Shown here piece by piece: positions 26,168 through 35,344 of a DNA stretch of 46,985 nt (positions are counted from its first letter, which is position 1; every line of letters begins with the position of its first letter). This DNA comes from Anammoximicrobium sp032229885 (GTDB lineage Bacteria > Planctomycetota > Planctomycetia > Pirellulales > Pirellulaceae). Below the pieces are notes generated by a model. The model worked only from the letters and a program-made list of their open reading frames with translations, was not told where the DNA came from and ran no database searches. The DNA is taken from assembly GCA_032229885.1 (NCBI GenBank), contig JAVYAJ010000151.1, positions 1 through 46,985 of the forward strand, in the 5' to 3' direction. A program made the position numbers and the translations under genes.

Positions 26168-26881
26168 GACGGGATTCCTTTTCGAGCAAAACGACGAGAC
26201 GACCGCAACGCTCTCGCACACTACAACGACCCAGCGCACCGCAACGGCCGAGAGGCCACGGCGTTCGGGCGGCCTGTACGATGGTCGAGCCGGGCGCCGA
26301 TCATCGGACCGAATCTAGCCGCAAGGCGCCCATCAACTGCCGCTATCTACGCTTCACGCGGCACGAAATGGCCCGTTGCCGGACCGGCTTCGTTCCGCCG
26401 TTGCCGCACGGGTACGGGTGTTCGTCCGGTTATTCTGACCTGCGCCCAATATAACATATTCCGCCTCCTTGATTCCTGGCGAAAATCGGCATTCTCGGTT
26501 TCTGGTTTAGCACAACTCTGGCGCAGGGGTGTCATCCACCAGGTGCGCCGCGTGCGGCAGGAGAACGCGCCGATGCACGATTCGAGGCGGGGTGAAGTTG
26601 CCGGGGCGACGCGGCGGACTAGGCGGGGATGCGTCGGGACACTACGAAAGCGCGGCGCGACCCGGCCGCGAATCGGGTATTTCTCTTGGTTTGCGGCGGG
26701 CCGAGCGTGGGCGTGCATGTCGCAGGCCCCTGGTGAATGTCGAGCAGGCGTACTTGACACCGCTATCGCATGTGCCGCACAATTCGCCACGAGCGGTCAG
26801 GTGACGAAGAGACGCTGATCCGGCGTGGGATCGCGAAACGAACGTTCGGACCGCAAGCACTGCCGCAGCGAGCCGTGGGTA
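26168..26881. other. Long intergenic region before dcd
   Basis: No gene is seen in these 714 bp. It is divergent between the lipoprotein gene and dcd. An AT-rich patch at 26435-26460 contains TGACCTGCGC followed by ATATAACAT, and a good promoter for dcd lies at 26754-26783. Most open frames here are Arg-rich GC translations without family resemblance. Confidence 0.5.
26754..26783 (+). promoter_or_regulatory. Candidate sigma70-type promoter of dcd
   Basis: A consensus TTGACA (26754-26759) is followed after 18 bp by CACAAT (26778-26783), about 98 bp before the dcd start codon. Confidence 0.55.
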
Positions 26882-27451
26882 ATGATTCTTTCCGGTGACG
26901 AGATTCATAGAAACCTGGGCAGCAAGATCGTGATCGATCCGTTCCAGGAGCGCAACCTCAACCCGAACAGTTACAACCTGACGTTGCACGACGAACTGTT
27001 GACTTACGAAGAGGTCGTGTTGGACATGCGCCAGCCGAACCGATTTCGGCGGCTCAAGATCCCGAGCGAAGGCTTGGTGTTGAATCCCAGCCAACTGTAC
27101 CTGGGACGCACGGTCGAGCGCACCGAGACGCACGGCTTGGTGCCGATGATCGAAGGCCGCTCGTCCGTGGGCCGGTTGGGCCTGTTTGTCCACGTGACGG
27201 CCGGTTTCGGCGATGCAGGCTTTTGTGGGTACTGGACGCTGGAGATCTTTGCGGTCCACCCCGTGCGAATCTATCCGGGCGTCGCCATCTGCCAGATCAT
27301 TTATCACCAGATGGAGGGCTCGCACCGACCGTATGCCAGCGATAAATATCAGCACAACCACGACATTTTGCCCAGCCTGCTGTACAAGGAGCTGAATCCC
27401 GGCGCCATGCCACGGGATCCTCAACTGAGACTCCGTTTTGGCGATCAGTGA
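26882..27451 (+). CDS. dcd: dCTP deaminase
   Basis: Starting at ATG 26882 the product is 189 aa, the usual size of dCTP deaminases (about 188-193), beginning MILSGDEI as the family does. It deaminates dCTP to dUTP in the cytoplasm, feeding dTMP synthesis; some relatives also hydrolyse dUTP. The signature block EGRSSVGRLGL and the following HVTAGFGDAGFCGYWTLE, with the catalytic Glu (E121), are intact. The C-terminal segment reads SDKYQHNHDILPSLLY where bacterial enzymes usually have YQGQKGPTPSR, so nucleotide-lid residues differ. The upstream in-frame extension to 26825 lacks family similarity. It has its own promoter and is convergent with the next gene. Confidence 0.92.
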   Translation: MILSGDEIHRNLGSKIVIDPFQERNLNPNSYNLTLHDELLTYEEVVLDMRQPNRFRRLKIPSEGLVLNPSQLYLGRTVERTETHGLVPMIEGRSSVGRLGLFVHVTAGFGDAGFCGYWTLEIFAVHPVRIYPGVAICQIIYHQMEGSHRPYASDKYQHNHDILPSLLYKELNPGAMPRDPQLRLRFGDQ

Positions 27452-27591
27452 ACCGCCGCGGATGCGGGGGATGGCCCGTCGTGGGCTGGCCGGGGCAATC
27501 GACGCGCAGGCTGAGACGGCTACGATTTGAGGCTGCCGCGGTGGAGCGGACGCGGCGTTCCGGCTCGAGTTGGTCGCGCGCCGCGCGGGCG

Positions 27592-28116
27592 TCATGGCTC
27601 GGGCGGCGCTTTGGTTTGCAGAAAGGCCACGAGGTTCTGTACATCGTCCGACCCGATCCGCACGATTCGGTTGCGGACGGCAAGTTCTACGCAGTCAAAC
27701 CCCCAGAGGTTGTAGGTCCAGCCTCGTCCCGGCGTCCAGTGAATCCCCCAGCCGTCGACCCATGACGTCCGGCCCGCTTTGACTCCGGTGATATCCGCAT
27801 AGGCAATTCGCGTGCGAAAAAACGGCAGAGGCCCGTAACGCACCACCAGCGACTCGCCCTCGTCGCGAATGTTCAGATGCCCAAAGCAGAACCCCAACAA
27901 CTGTGTCGCGACCCCTGCGGCGAGCAAGATCAGGGCCAAATGCGGCGGGTCGCGATTCAGCCAGGCCATGATCAGCAGGAGGATGCTGGGCGGGCACACG
28001 AGCCAGTGGAGCGGCGCGCGTTGGGTATGTTCATAGGCGCTGGTCTGGTTCGACGTCGTTCCGGCTTGTCGCGCCGAATCCGTGTCGTCGCGTTGGGAAT
28101 GTTCGAACGCGCTCAC
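27592..28116 (-). CDS. Small membrane protein, PH-like cytoplasmic domain
   Basis: I choose GTG 28116, with GGAGG 9 nt upstream, over a TTG at 28188; the product is 174 aa. After a polar N-terminus come two hydrophobic helices (LVCPPSILLLIMAWL and LALILLAAGVATQLLGFCFG), then a beta-rich domain of about 90 residues. That domain (EGESLVVRYGPLPFFRTRI, ITGVKAGRTSWVDGWGI, VELAVRNRIVRIGSDD) resembles bacterial PH-type (bPH/YdbT-like) domains, which are usually membrane-associated and of unknown role. The N-terminus holds an internal duplication: VSAFEHSQR and TSAYEHTQR, 24 residues apart. It is divergent from the kinase-like gene and convergent with dcd. Confidence 0.8.
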   Translation of the reverse strand: MSAFEHSQRDDTDSARQAGTTSNQTSAYEHTQRAPLHWLVCPPSILLLIMAWLNRDPPHLALILLAAGVATQLLGFCFGHLNIRDEGESLVVRYGPLPFFRTRIAYADITGVKAGRTSWVDGWGIHWTPGRGWTYNLWGFDCVELAVRNRIVRIGSDDVQNLVAFLQTKAPPEP

Positions 28117-28322
28117 CTGGTTCAACCTCCACCTGCCCGATCCGTAGTGGGGACACGCGATTCTGTTCGTTTCCGCGGCGTTCAGCAAGATGGTCTGTCA
28201 CGGTGGCCCGTGTTCTCCGTTCGGCGGAAGTGATATCATAACGGTCACAGGAACTCGCTGCCTGCGGCGGGTTCGTCGCGTTCCGATTCACTGACCATCG
28301 CCGTCGCGGCACGAGGAGATCT

Positions 28323-29078
28323 ATGGCGAGCAAGGATCCGCAAGAATCCGCCGATCTGACCAAGGGCGCGCAGAGCTATCTCGAGCGCTGGTTGCTGTCC
28401 CCAGAGCTACAGCAGTACATGCGGCAAGCGCCGGAAATGCCTCGGAAGATAACGACGACCGGGCCTTATGTGGCGATCTCGCGCGAGGCCGGCGCCGGCG
28501 CGACGGACGTCGCCCGCGAAGTGGGGCGGCAGCTCGGCTGGGACGTGCTGGACAAACAACTGCTCGATTTTATCGCGCACCGCTACAAGGTGCCGCGAGA
28601 CATGCTCGACGTTGTCGATGAAGCACGCGCCAACTGGTTTCACGACGTTCTGGGCGTGTTCCTCGATTCGCGCGTGGTGAGCCAGGACACGTTTGTCGCG
28701 CATCTCGAACGCATCGTGCATCTGGCTGCGCTACGCGGAAAGGTCGTATTCATCGGTCGCGGCGCGCAGTATATGCTGCCCGACGCGTGCGGGTTGACGA
28801 TCCGGATCGTTGCGCCCAAGGCGCGGCGGATCGAGAACATGATGCGGCTTCGCAACCTTTCTCGGGCCGAGGCGACGCGATGGGTCGAGGACAAGGATGC
28901 CGAGCGCGCCGAGTTTTGCCGCCGCAACTTTCATCGGGACGTACATGATCCGCTCGAGTACAACCTGGTCGTCAACTCGGAACGGCTCTCGGTCGCAGCC
29001 ATTGCCGAGGTGATCGTCACGGCCGTCCGGCGTACTTTGGCATCCTCTCACGATCGGCCTCTGACCGCGGACGAGTAG
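28323..29078 (+). CDS. Cytidylate kinase-like family protein
   Basis: This 251-aa protein starts at ATG 28323 behind GAGGAG. It fits the cytidylate-kinase-like family (Cytidylate_kin2). The P-loop region reads VAISREAGAGATDVAREVG (about 50-68), a GxGxGxxG-like variant typical of this family rather than classical Cmk. Next comes LGWDVLDKQLLDFIAH, then VVFIGRGAQYML, then a lid with RRIENMMRLRNLSRAEATRWV and AEFCRRNFHRDVHDP, then YNLVVNSERLSV. It is probably a nucleoside-phosphate kinase or related small-molecule kinase; a true CMP kinase role is not shown. A 40-residue N-terminal extension rich in charged helices is family-typical. An imperfect promoter (TATCAT near 28234) precedes it. Confidence 0.85.
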   Translation: MASKDPQESADLTKGAQSYLERWLLSPELQQYMRQAPEMPRKITTTGPYVAISREAGAGATDVAREVGRQLGWDVLDKQLLDFIAHRYKVPRDMLDVVDEARANWFHDVLGVFLDSRVVSQDTFVAHLERIVHLAALRGKVVFIGRGAQYMLPDACGLTIRIVAPKARRIENMMRLRNLSRAEATRWVEDKDAERAEFCRRNFHRDVHDPLEYNLVVNSERLSVAAIAEVIVTAVRRTLASSHDRPLTADE

Positions 29079-29211
29079 ACGCGGTTCGCGATCCGGCCAG
29101 GCGTGCGAATCGGGTTGTCTCACGGACCGCCCTGTGCCGGAACACCCGTGAATTCGACGAGGGGCAAACGCGAAGACGTCGCCGCCATCACGCGCTGAAA
29201 GCAGGAATCTC

Positions 29212-32200
29212 ATGAGGCGTATCAGGCCGCCGTCCGTCGGGGCAGGCATTGTGGCGCTGTTGGCCATGCTCGCTACGCAGCCGAGCGTCTGGGCGGTTTG
29301 CGCCTTCGATCCGTCCGCCAGCGGTCGCCACGTCCGCGTGATCGAGCGGATCCCGGCCGGTCGAGACGGCTTTCGCCTGGTCGCGGCCACGGCCGACTCG
29401 TCGCCCATCGCGTCTTCCGCCGAGCGGTCTGCCGCCGCGGACGCCACGTCCGCAAGCGACGCAACCCCAAACGCCCCGCTGCGCGAGCCTTGGCGCGATG
29501 GGTCCAACGTATTGCCCAATCCGGGCTTCGAGCTTGTTCGCGACGGCCAGCCCGATTCGTGGCGCAGTGGCGATTGGAGCACGGGCAGCAAAACGGCCTG
29601 GGATACGGCGGTCGCGCACAGCGGGCGGGCCAGTGTGCGGATCGATTGCGCGACCGATCAGCAGCGCGGATCGTTCGCATTTCGCCCGGAGGTAGGCCCC
29701 GGTCCGTGGCGCTTCGAGGCTTGGTATCGCACCGGATCGCGGCGGCTGGCGGCGAAAAAAGGACCGGTGGCCCGCCTGATCGCGGTGGACGAGCGCGACG
29801 CGCAGGTCGCCGTGTTCCATGTCTACGGGCAAGCGACCGATGGGAAATGGCGACCGGCGACGCTGACGTTCGACCTGCCGGACGCGGCCCGCCGCATCAA
29901 TCTCGAATTGTTCAATTTCTTTGCGGCCGGAAGCGTCTGGTGGGATGACGTCTCGCTGCGGTTCGACGCAGCCGAAGTCGCGCGGCGCGAGACGCAGCGA
30001 CAGCTCGAGCGCGACAGCGCACAAGCCGCGGCCGCGACCATCGACACGGTTGCCCAGGCCGTCGAACGGCTGTCTGACGAGTCCGCCGCGGACCAGCTCA
30101 AGAAAGCCGTCCTGCAGTGGGCCATCGAAGACGCCCGCGCGTCGCTCGACGCCGGGCTGGGCGTCTCGGCCAAGGCCGTGCTTGACGACGTTCAGGCCAA
30201 CTTGACGCGGGTCCTGGGCCGCCGTACCGTGCCGCCCGACACGCTGCTGCCGCCCGTCCGCGACTTTGCGGACAATCCGTATGCCCAGGGGCTGCTGGCG
30301 CGCGTGCGGTCGGTGTTGAACACCAACACCCAGTACAAGAAAGGCGAACCCGGATATCAGCAGATCCCCAATGCGTGGACGTTCAGCAGCATGGGCAACA
30401 GCCTGTACGTCGCGGCCTGGGGGCTGTGCTGTGCGGACAGCCCCTACGCGGGCAACCCCCAGTTGTTCGTGCGCGTGCTGCGGCTGATGCAGGCCGTCTT
30501 TCAGAACCATCGCAACGGTGATTTCAATCCCGGTCGCGAGGCCGTGTACGGACAGGATCCGAACATCAATCGATTCTGCTTCGTGCCGACATTCGAAACC
30601 TATCTGCTGCTGTGCGCGACCTACCCGGACCTGATGCTGCCCAGCAAACGGGCCGAGTGGCTCGATTCGGCCCGCGTCGCCACCGAGTTTCAGATCGAGA
30701 CCTACGGCGCCCGCGCGCACGAACCGCCGCCAGAGTGCTATTACGCCAACATGGATGTGCACTACATGCTGATGCTGGAGCTGGCCGCGCAGATGTTCGA
30801 CTCGGACCGTTACCACCAACAGGCCGAACGATTCTGCCAGTTGACGGCCGACCAACTGTACGCCGACGGGGCGTTCGCCTATCACGGGTTCCAGAACGAG
30901 TGCTTTACCTACCATCAGATCAACGTAGCGCACCTGGCGCGCTACTGGCAGTTGACCGGGAGCGAGTTGGCCCACCGGACGATCGTGGCCAGCCAGCCGT
31001 ACTATCCGTACAACGTCGAGCCGGGCGGCGTTCCCGAGTACTATACCGATTGCTTCTGGAAGCATTACTGGAGCGGCATCTCGGCGATCGGGCCCGAGAT
31101 CGTCGCCGGCATGACGGGCTGTGTCCACAATCGGCGGATCGCCAAAGATGAACTTCGCTGGGAACAGCCCGACCATTATTATGCGATCTACGCGGCGGGG
31201 CTGTATCGACCGGAGATCGAGGATGCGCCGCTGCCGGACAATCATTTGATCTACGATCGCAATGTGGCCGGCCCGCGCGGCCGATTCGGACGATGGAGTT
31301 TCGCGGGCACCACGCGTCTGTTCGGCGAGGGCAATCAGGGCAAGGACACGTTCGTCGGCGGCATGGTCGTCGACGAACCCGTGCGCCGCTACCCGCTCGA
31401 TGCCGCCCTGCAAGTCGTCACCAACCAGTACCGCCTCGAGCCGCGCCAGGCGGACGACGGTGTCTGTCGACGGTGGCGCGAGTGCCGCTATCTGTCGCAG
31501 GACGAGCGCAACGCCGTGACGATGGCCGCCGCCTTTGCGACGCTGACCACGCGATACCGCATCCAGAACGTCGCCTGGGGCGGAAAATCCACGCTGACCG
31601 ACTGGAGCGGGAATCAGCAATGGATCCTCATGCCTGAGCGATTGATCGGGGCGCTCGAAATTGAACCGCTGTCAGATCAGCAGGCGTACTCGATCCACGG
31701 TCGCATTCGGTTTGGGCTGGGCAAGTCGATCGAACGCCCGGGCGACGCGGATTTTCGCTACGGAGGACTCGTCTGCCGCCTGTACGAACACAACTATGCC
31801 GACGTGATCACCGAGCCGTCGGAGACGTTTTACCTCGACAAGTCGGACAAGTTTCGCAGCACGGAGATCGTCCTTCGCGATCGAGCCAGCATCGACAGCG
31901 GCGAGCAACAGCCGCTGACCTACGCCCGCGGCACGCGCCAATTTTTTACGGTCGAAGTGCGTCCGGACGGGCAGCCGGCGGCCGAGTCGGTGCGGCGGAT
32001 CGCGGCGTCCGATGGCTTGCGCGGGCTCGAGGTGAGCGACGCGCGGCGCTGGTTGCTGCTGGTCCACAATCCGACCGACGCCGCGCTGCCGTTTCAGGCG
32101 ACCTTGCCGTGGGCCGTCGGCGAATTGGCGCTGTACGCGTCGGGCAACCACGCCTCGGCGCCCCAGGCATACCGGGCCGCCGACGGCGCCGTAAACCTGA

Positions 32201-32244
32201 CCATCCCCGCCCACGGACATCTGACGGTGGAGAAGGTGAGGTGA
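29212..32244 (+). CDS. Large exported protein, probable carbohydrate-active enzyme (unassigned)
   Basis: ATG 29212 has AGGAA 6-7 nt upstream, and the 1010-aa chain begins with a signal peptide (GIVALLAMLATQPSVWA). Residues about 98-255 look like a carbohydrate-binding beta-sandwich of CBM4/9 style (LPNPGFEL..., SGRASVRIDC, WWDDVSLRF). A charged helical stretch (255-335) follows. Residues about 345-660 are helix-rich with aromatic clusters (NAWTFSSMGNSLYVAAWG, ECYYANMDVHYMLMLELAA, YHGFQNECFTYHQINVAHLA, PEYYTDCFWKHYWSGI), resembling the alpha/alpha toroids of heparinase-like or alginate-type lyases and related hydrolases. The last 330 residues are beta-rich, as in the C-terminal sandwiches of such enzymes. 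The His/Tyr/Asn-rich patches could form an active site. No family is named with confidence; glycan degradation is inferred from architecture and neighbours. Confidence 0.75.
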   Translation: MRRIRPPSVGAGIVALLAMLATQPSVWAVCAFDPSASGRHVRVIERIPAGRDGFRLVAATADSSPIASSAERSAAADATSASDATPNAPLREPWRDGSNVLPNPGFELVRDGQPDSWRSGDWSTGSKTAWDTAVAHSGRASVRIDCATDQQRGSFAFRPEVGPGPWRFEAWYRTGSRRLAAKKGPVARLIAVDERDAQVAVFHVYGQATDGKWRPATLTFDLPDAARRINLELFNFFAAGSVWWDDVSLRFDAAEVARRETQRQLERDSAQAAAATIDTVAQAVERLSDESAADQLKKAVLQWAIEDARASLDAGLGVSAKAVLDDVQANLTRVLGRRTVPPDTLLPPVRDFADNPYAQGLLARVRSVLNTNTQYKKGEPGYQQIPNAWTFSSMGNSLYVAAWGLCCADSPYAGNPQLFVRVLRLMQAVFQNHRNGDFNPGREAVYGQDPNINRFCFVPTFETYLLLCATYPDLMLPSKRAEWLDSARVATEFQIETYGARAHEPPPECYYANMDVHYMLMLELAAQMFDSDRYHQQAERFCQLTADQLYADGAFAYHGFQNECFTYHQINVAHLARYWQLTGSELAHRTIVASQPYYPYNVEPGGVPEYYTDCFWKHYWSGISAIGPEIVAGMTGCVHNRRIAKDELRWEQPDHYYAIYAAGLYRPEIEDAPLPDNHLIYDRNVAGPRGRFGRWSFAGTTRLFGEGNQGKDTFVGGMVVDEPVRRYPLDAALQVVTNQYRLEPRQADDGVCRRWRECRYLSQDERNAVTMAAAFATLTTRYRIQNVAWGGKSTLTDWSGNQQWILMPERLIGALEIEPLSDQQAYSIHGRIRFGLGKSIERPGDADFRYGGLVCRLYEHNYADVITEPSETFYLDKSDKFRSTEIVLRDRASIDSGEQQPLTYARGTRQFFTVEVRPDGQPAAESVRRIAASDGLRGLEVSDARRWLLLVHNPTDAALPFQATLPWAVGELALYASGNHASAPQAYRAADGAVNLTIPAHGHLTVEKVR

Positions 32245-32490
32245 ACGCGCGACGGGCGTTGACCGCGGCCCTGCCGCAGGATCAGCCCCGGCGGGATCGG
32301 CAACCACGGATTCGGCAGTCACGGACTCGTCAGCCGCGCCGTCCACGTTTTTGCTTCCGGGCCCCACCCGAACACCTTGAACGGGGTCGATCAGCGCGCC
32401 GTGCAAAAACGGAAACCCAACGCTCGCGATCCCTTCTGAAACGCGTGACAGCTCGAAACAGAACGGCAAGCCTGAAGTAAGGAACATTCT

Positions 32491-33813
32491 GTGTCAGACA
32501 GCAGGACGGAATCGGCGCCCGGCGAGCGAGACTCGCTGCCTCGGCTGTACCGCGACAGCGCGTTTTGGGGCATGACCGCGACCCAGTTGCTCGGGGCGTT
32601 CAACGATAATCTGTTCAAACAGTTGATGCTGCTGTTGGCGGTGCCCGTGGGCCTGGGGGCCGTGTTTCAGCAGGATCAACAAGGGCTGGCCACGATCGTC
32701 TTCTCGGCGCCCTTCGTCCTGTTCTCGGGTTATGCCGGCTTTCTGGCCGATCGGTGCAGCAAGCAGCCGATCATCATCCTGGCCAAGGTTGCCGAGATCG
32801 TGGTCATGCTCATGGGGTTGTTGGCCTTCGTCTACTATTCCGTCACGGGTTACACGGGCCTGTTGGTCGTGCTGTTTCTGATGGGCGCCCAGAGCGCGTT
32901 CTTCGGGCCGCCCAAGTACGGGATCCTGCCGGAGATGCTGCGTACGGAAGACCTGCCGCGCGCCAACGGGGTTATGGTGATGACCACGTTTCTGGCCATC
33001 ATTTTCGGCACGGCGGCCGCGGGGTTCTTGGGCGAGTGGTTTTTGGATCCCGATACGCCGTTGATCGAAACGGCGCACCGGATGTGGGTCGGGTCGGCGT
33101 TCTGTATCGGGATCGCGGTCGTGGGGACGTTCACCTCGCTGCTGGTTCGCTGGGTGCCGCCGGCGCAGCCCGACCTGCGTTTTCGCTGGTCGGCGCTGAC
33201 GGTGCCGCCCGAGAGCCGGCGCGTGCTGCGCGAGGATGCGCCGCTGCTGTTGGCGATCCTGGCCACCTGCGTATTCTGGCTGGTCTCCGGGGTCGCCATC
33301 CAGGCAGTCAACTCGCTGGGCTTGGTCCAGTTGGGCGTCGGCAAACTCAAGACCAGCATGATGACCGCCATCATCGGGCTGGGGATCGCGTTCGGGGCGA
33401 TCATCGCCGGCAAGCTGTGTCGCGGGCGGGCCAATCCACGGGTGGTTACGGCCGGCGCTTGGGGGCTGGTTCTGCTGTTCGCGCTGCTGGCCGTGTGGCG
33501 TCCGGGCGGGGTCCACCTGCTGGGCTTCGACGGCAGCCTGATCGCGTTGACGCTGGCGGGCGTGGCCGCCGGGCTGTTTGCCATTCCCGTCCAGGTGTTG
33601 ATCCAGGTTCGCCCGCCGGACGGAATGAAGGGCCGCATGATCGCCGTGATGAACCAGACGAACTTTTTGGCGATCCTGCTGTCGGGATTCGTGTACTATC
33701 TGTTCGATTGGATCGTCGTCCAGGCGGGTTGGCCGCGGAGCGCGATCTTTGCGATGATGGCCGTGTTGCTGTTGCCCGTGGCCGTGTTCTATCGGCTGCC
33801 GAACGATGCGTGA
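32491..33813 (+). CDS. MFS transporter, LplT/Aas-like
   Basis: The 440-aa protein starts with GTG at 32491, preceded by AAGGAA 6 nt upstream. It is a multi-pass inner-membrane carrier of the major facilitator superfamily with about 12 hydrophobic segments. The opening AFWGMTATQLLGAFNDNLFKQ (about 24-44) is the signature of the subfamily that includes LplT and the transporter half of Aas, which flip lysophospholipids across the inner membrane. Other typical blocks are FSGYAGFLADRCSK, LMGAQSAFFGPPKYGILPEM and DLPRANGVMV. There is no fused acyltransferase domain. Lysophospholipid transport is the best family-based guess. The downstream sugar-isomerase gene starts 88 nt later. Confidence 0.85.
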   Translation: MSDSRTESAPGERDSLPRLYRDSAFWGMTATQLLGAFNDNLFKQLMLLLAVPVGLGAVFQQDQQGLATIVFSAPFVLFSGYAGFLADRCSKQPIIILAKVAEIVVMLMGLLAFVYYSVTGYTGLLVVLFLMGAQSAFFGPPKYGILPEMLRTEDLPRANGVMVMTTFLAIIFGTAAAGFLGEWFLDPDTPLIETAHRMWVGSAFCIGIAVVGTFTSLLVRWVPPAQPDLRFRWSALTVPPESRRVLREDAPLLLAILATCVFWLVSGVAIQAVNSLGLVQLGVGKLKTSMMTAIIGLGIAFGAIIAGKLCRGRANPRVVTAGAWGLVLLFALLAVWRPGGVHLLGFDGSLIALTLAGVAAGLFAIPVQVLIQVRPPDGMKGRMIAVMNQTNFLAILLSGFVYYLFDWIVVQAGWPRSAIFAMMAVLLLPVAVFYRLPNDA

Positions 33814-33900
33814 TGCGCCGATTCGCGGAAGGGATGCTCGGGGACAGGGCGAACAGTCCAGTCGGTTCGAGTTGAGGCGTGAGCACGAGTACAAACTAGT

Positions 33901-34530
33901 GTGAGTGAGAGGACGATGTTGGGAGTGACGCTCGAGGTCGAGGATTATCTCGATCGCTTGAACCATGAATTGGGCCGCGTGGACCGTGCGGCGGTACGTC
34001 GCTGGTCGGATCTGATCTATCGCGCGTGGGAGCACGGCAAGTTCGTGTTTCTGATCGGCAACGGGGGCTCGGGGTTGACCGCCAGCCACTTTTGCGAGGA
34101 CTTGGGCAAGGGAACGATTGCCGACGCCGATCTGCGCGACGAATCGGTCCGGCGGCTCAAGGTCCTCAGCCTGACGGACAACATCGGCTGGATCATGGCC
34201 GTCGGGAACGACCTGGACTACGATCAGATTTTCGTCCAGCAACTGATGAACTACGGCTCGGCCGGCGACGTGCTGATCGCCCTCAGCGGCTCGGGCAACA
34301 GCCGCAACGTCCTGCACGCCGTCGATTGGGCCAACCGCCACGGGCTGTTCACGTTCGGCCTGACCGGCTACGACGGCGGCCGCCTGAAGGCTGCGCAGCA
34401 GGACGGCCTGCACGTCGACCTAAACGATATGGGGATGGTCGAAAGCATCCATCTGTGCCTGCACCATTGGGTGCTGAACGACGTGTACGCCCGCATCAAC
34501 CGGGACGGCCGCTATGCCGTATCCGCTTGA
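33901..34530 (+). CDS. SIS-domain phosphosugar isomerase, GmhA-like
   Basis: This 209-aa protein has a single SIS domain of the sedoheptulose-7-phosphate isomerase (GmhA/DiaA) type. It shows FLIGNGGSGLTASHFCEDLG (51-69) with H63 and E66 at the places of the GmhA metal/catalytic residues, IALSGSGNSRNVLHA as the second phosphate-binding loop, and ESIHLCLHHWVLND (H184) at the C-terminal site. GmhA converts sedoheptulose 7-phosphate to a heptose phosphate for lipopolysaccharide or surface glycans. An activated-heptose or DiaA-like role cannot be separated by sequence alone. The start is uncertain: GTG 33901 has no obvious ribosome site, and ATG 33916 has GAGAGG only 3 nt away. No other heptose genes are in the window. 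Confidence 0.85.
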   Translation: MSERTMLGVTLEVEDYLDRLNHELGRVDRAAVRRWSDLIYRAWEHGKFVFLIGNGGSGLTASHFCEDLGKGTIADADLRDESVRRLKVLSLTDNIGWIMAVGNDLDYDQIFVQQLMNYGSAGDVLIALSGSGNSRNVLHAVDWANRHGLFTFGLTGYDGGRLKAAQQDGLHVDLNDMGMVESIHLCLHHWVLNDVYARINRDGRYAVSA

Positions 34531-34583
34531 GCTGGCCGGCGACGCGAGCCCGGATCGGGCGTGACGGCGCGCCGACGAATCGG

Positions 34584-34614
34584 CGGAAACGGCAAACGCG
34601 AGTCTCCGTTTTCG
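34584..34614. terminator. Stem-loop between convergent genes
   Basis: CGGAAACGG (34584-34592) pairs with CCGTTTTCG (34606-34614) with one mismatch around a 13-nt loop. A T4 run lies within the right arm and an A3 run within the left. A short GCCCG/CGGGC hairpin lies at about 34549-34561. It sits between the ends of the SIS gene and the DUF202 gene, so a bidirectional terminator is possible. Confidence 0.4.
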
Positions 34615-34644
34615 ACCATCCTCTTGCGCGATAACCTCGGCCGC

Positions 34645-35049
34645 TCAACGGCCGACCAGGATCAAGTATCCGGCCATCACGCTTCCCAGGATGGCGAGCA
34701 TCACGGATACGGCCAGCGTCAGTGTTGCGGTCCGCGGCACGAAGGGCACACCGCGTCGGGCGGCCCGCAGAAATCGAACGTATTCGACCGACGCCAGCAG
34801 GCTCGCCGCCACGCCGAGCGCGATCAGTCCCGTGCCGATCCACAGCGACCAGCCGACGTTGTGCCCGACGAGCGGAACGTGCCCCGCCACCGCGATCTCG
34901 CGGAGAAACAGCCCGAATCGGGCTACCACAAACCCGAACCCCATCAACGCCAACCCGGTCCGTACCCAGGCCAAGAGCGTTCGTTCAGCGGCGAACTGGA
35001 CGCGAGGATCCGGCGGAGGTGTCTCTCGTGCTGTCGGTTGGTCGCCCAT
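34645..35049 (-). CDS. DUF202 family membrane protein
   Basis: This 134-aa protein matches DUF202 (YidH-like). It has the N-terminal block RVQFAAERTLLAWVRTGLALMGFGFVVARFG followed by three hydrophobic helices in all (VRTGLALMGFGF, LWIGTGLIALGVAASLL, LTLAVSVMLAILGSVMAGYLI). The ERTLLAWVRTGLAL stretch is diagnostic. It is a small inner-membrane protein without established function, often found beside other membrane proteins. The cytoplasmic N-terminus is short and acidic/proline-rich. The ribosome site is weak. It is convergent with the SIS gene and co-directional with the OmpA-type lipoprotein gene upstream, 295 bp away. Confidence 0.9.
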   Translation of the reverse strand: MGDQPTARETPPPDPRVQFAAERTLLAWVRTGLALMGFGFVVARFGLFLREIAVAGHVPLVGHNVGWSLWIGTGLIALGVAASLLASVEYVRFLRAARRGVPFVPRTATLTLAVSVMLAILGSVMAGYLILVGR

Positions 35050-35344
35050 CGTGGTTGGATCCGTGGTCGTGGTCTCGGTGGTGGGTTCGGGCTGGTCTAG
35101 TGCGACGTCAAGGCTAAATGTTGCGGGTGGCCGCGATTATCAGACAGCGGGGGTTCCCTGCGCTGGCGAGTGCGAAAACCCGACAATGATGACTAGACAA
35201 CGTGACGGATTTCGTGCGGCTCAAAAATCGCGGCTGCTGAAGGTGGATGTCAGCCGCATCGCAGCGCTCGGCTTGTCGCGCGATCGGTCATTCCCTCCCG
35301 TGCATGACACGCTTCGTCGCCCGTGCTCCACACGCGGACGCTCG

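Noticed and set aside
29188..31620. 810-codon minus-strand open frame opposite the 1010-aa protein
   Set aside because: His/Arg/Val-rich shadow composition without domain motifs; the plus-strand frame has a signal peptide and a ribosome site.
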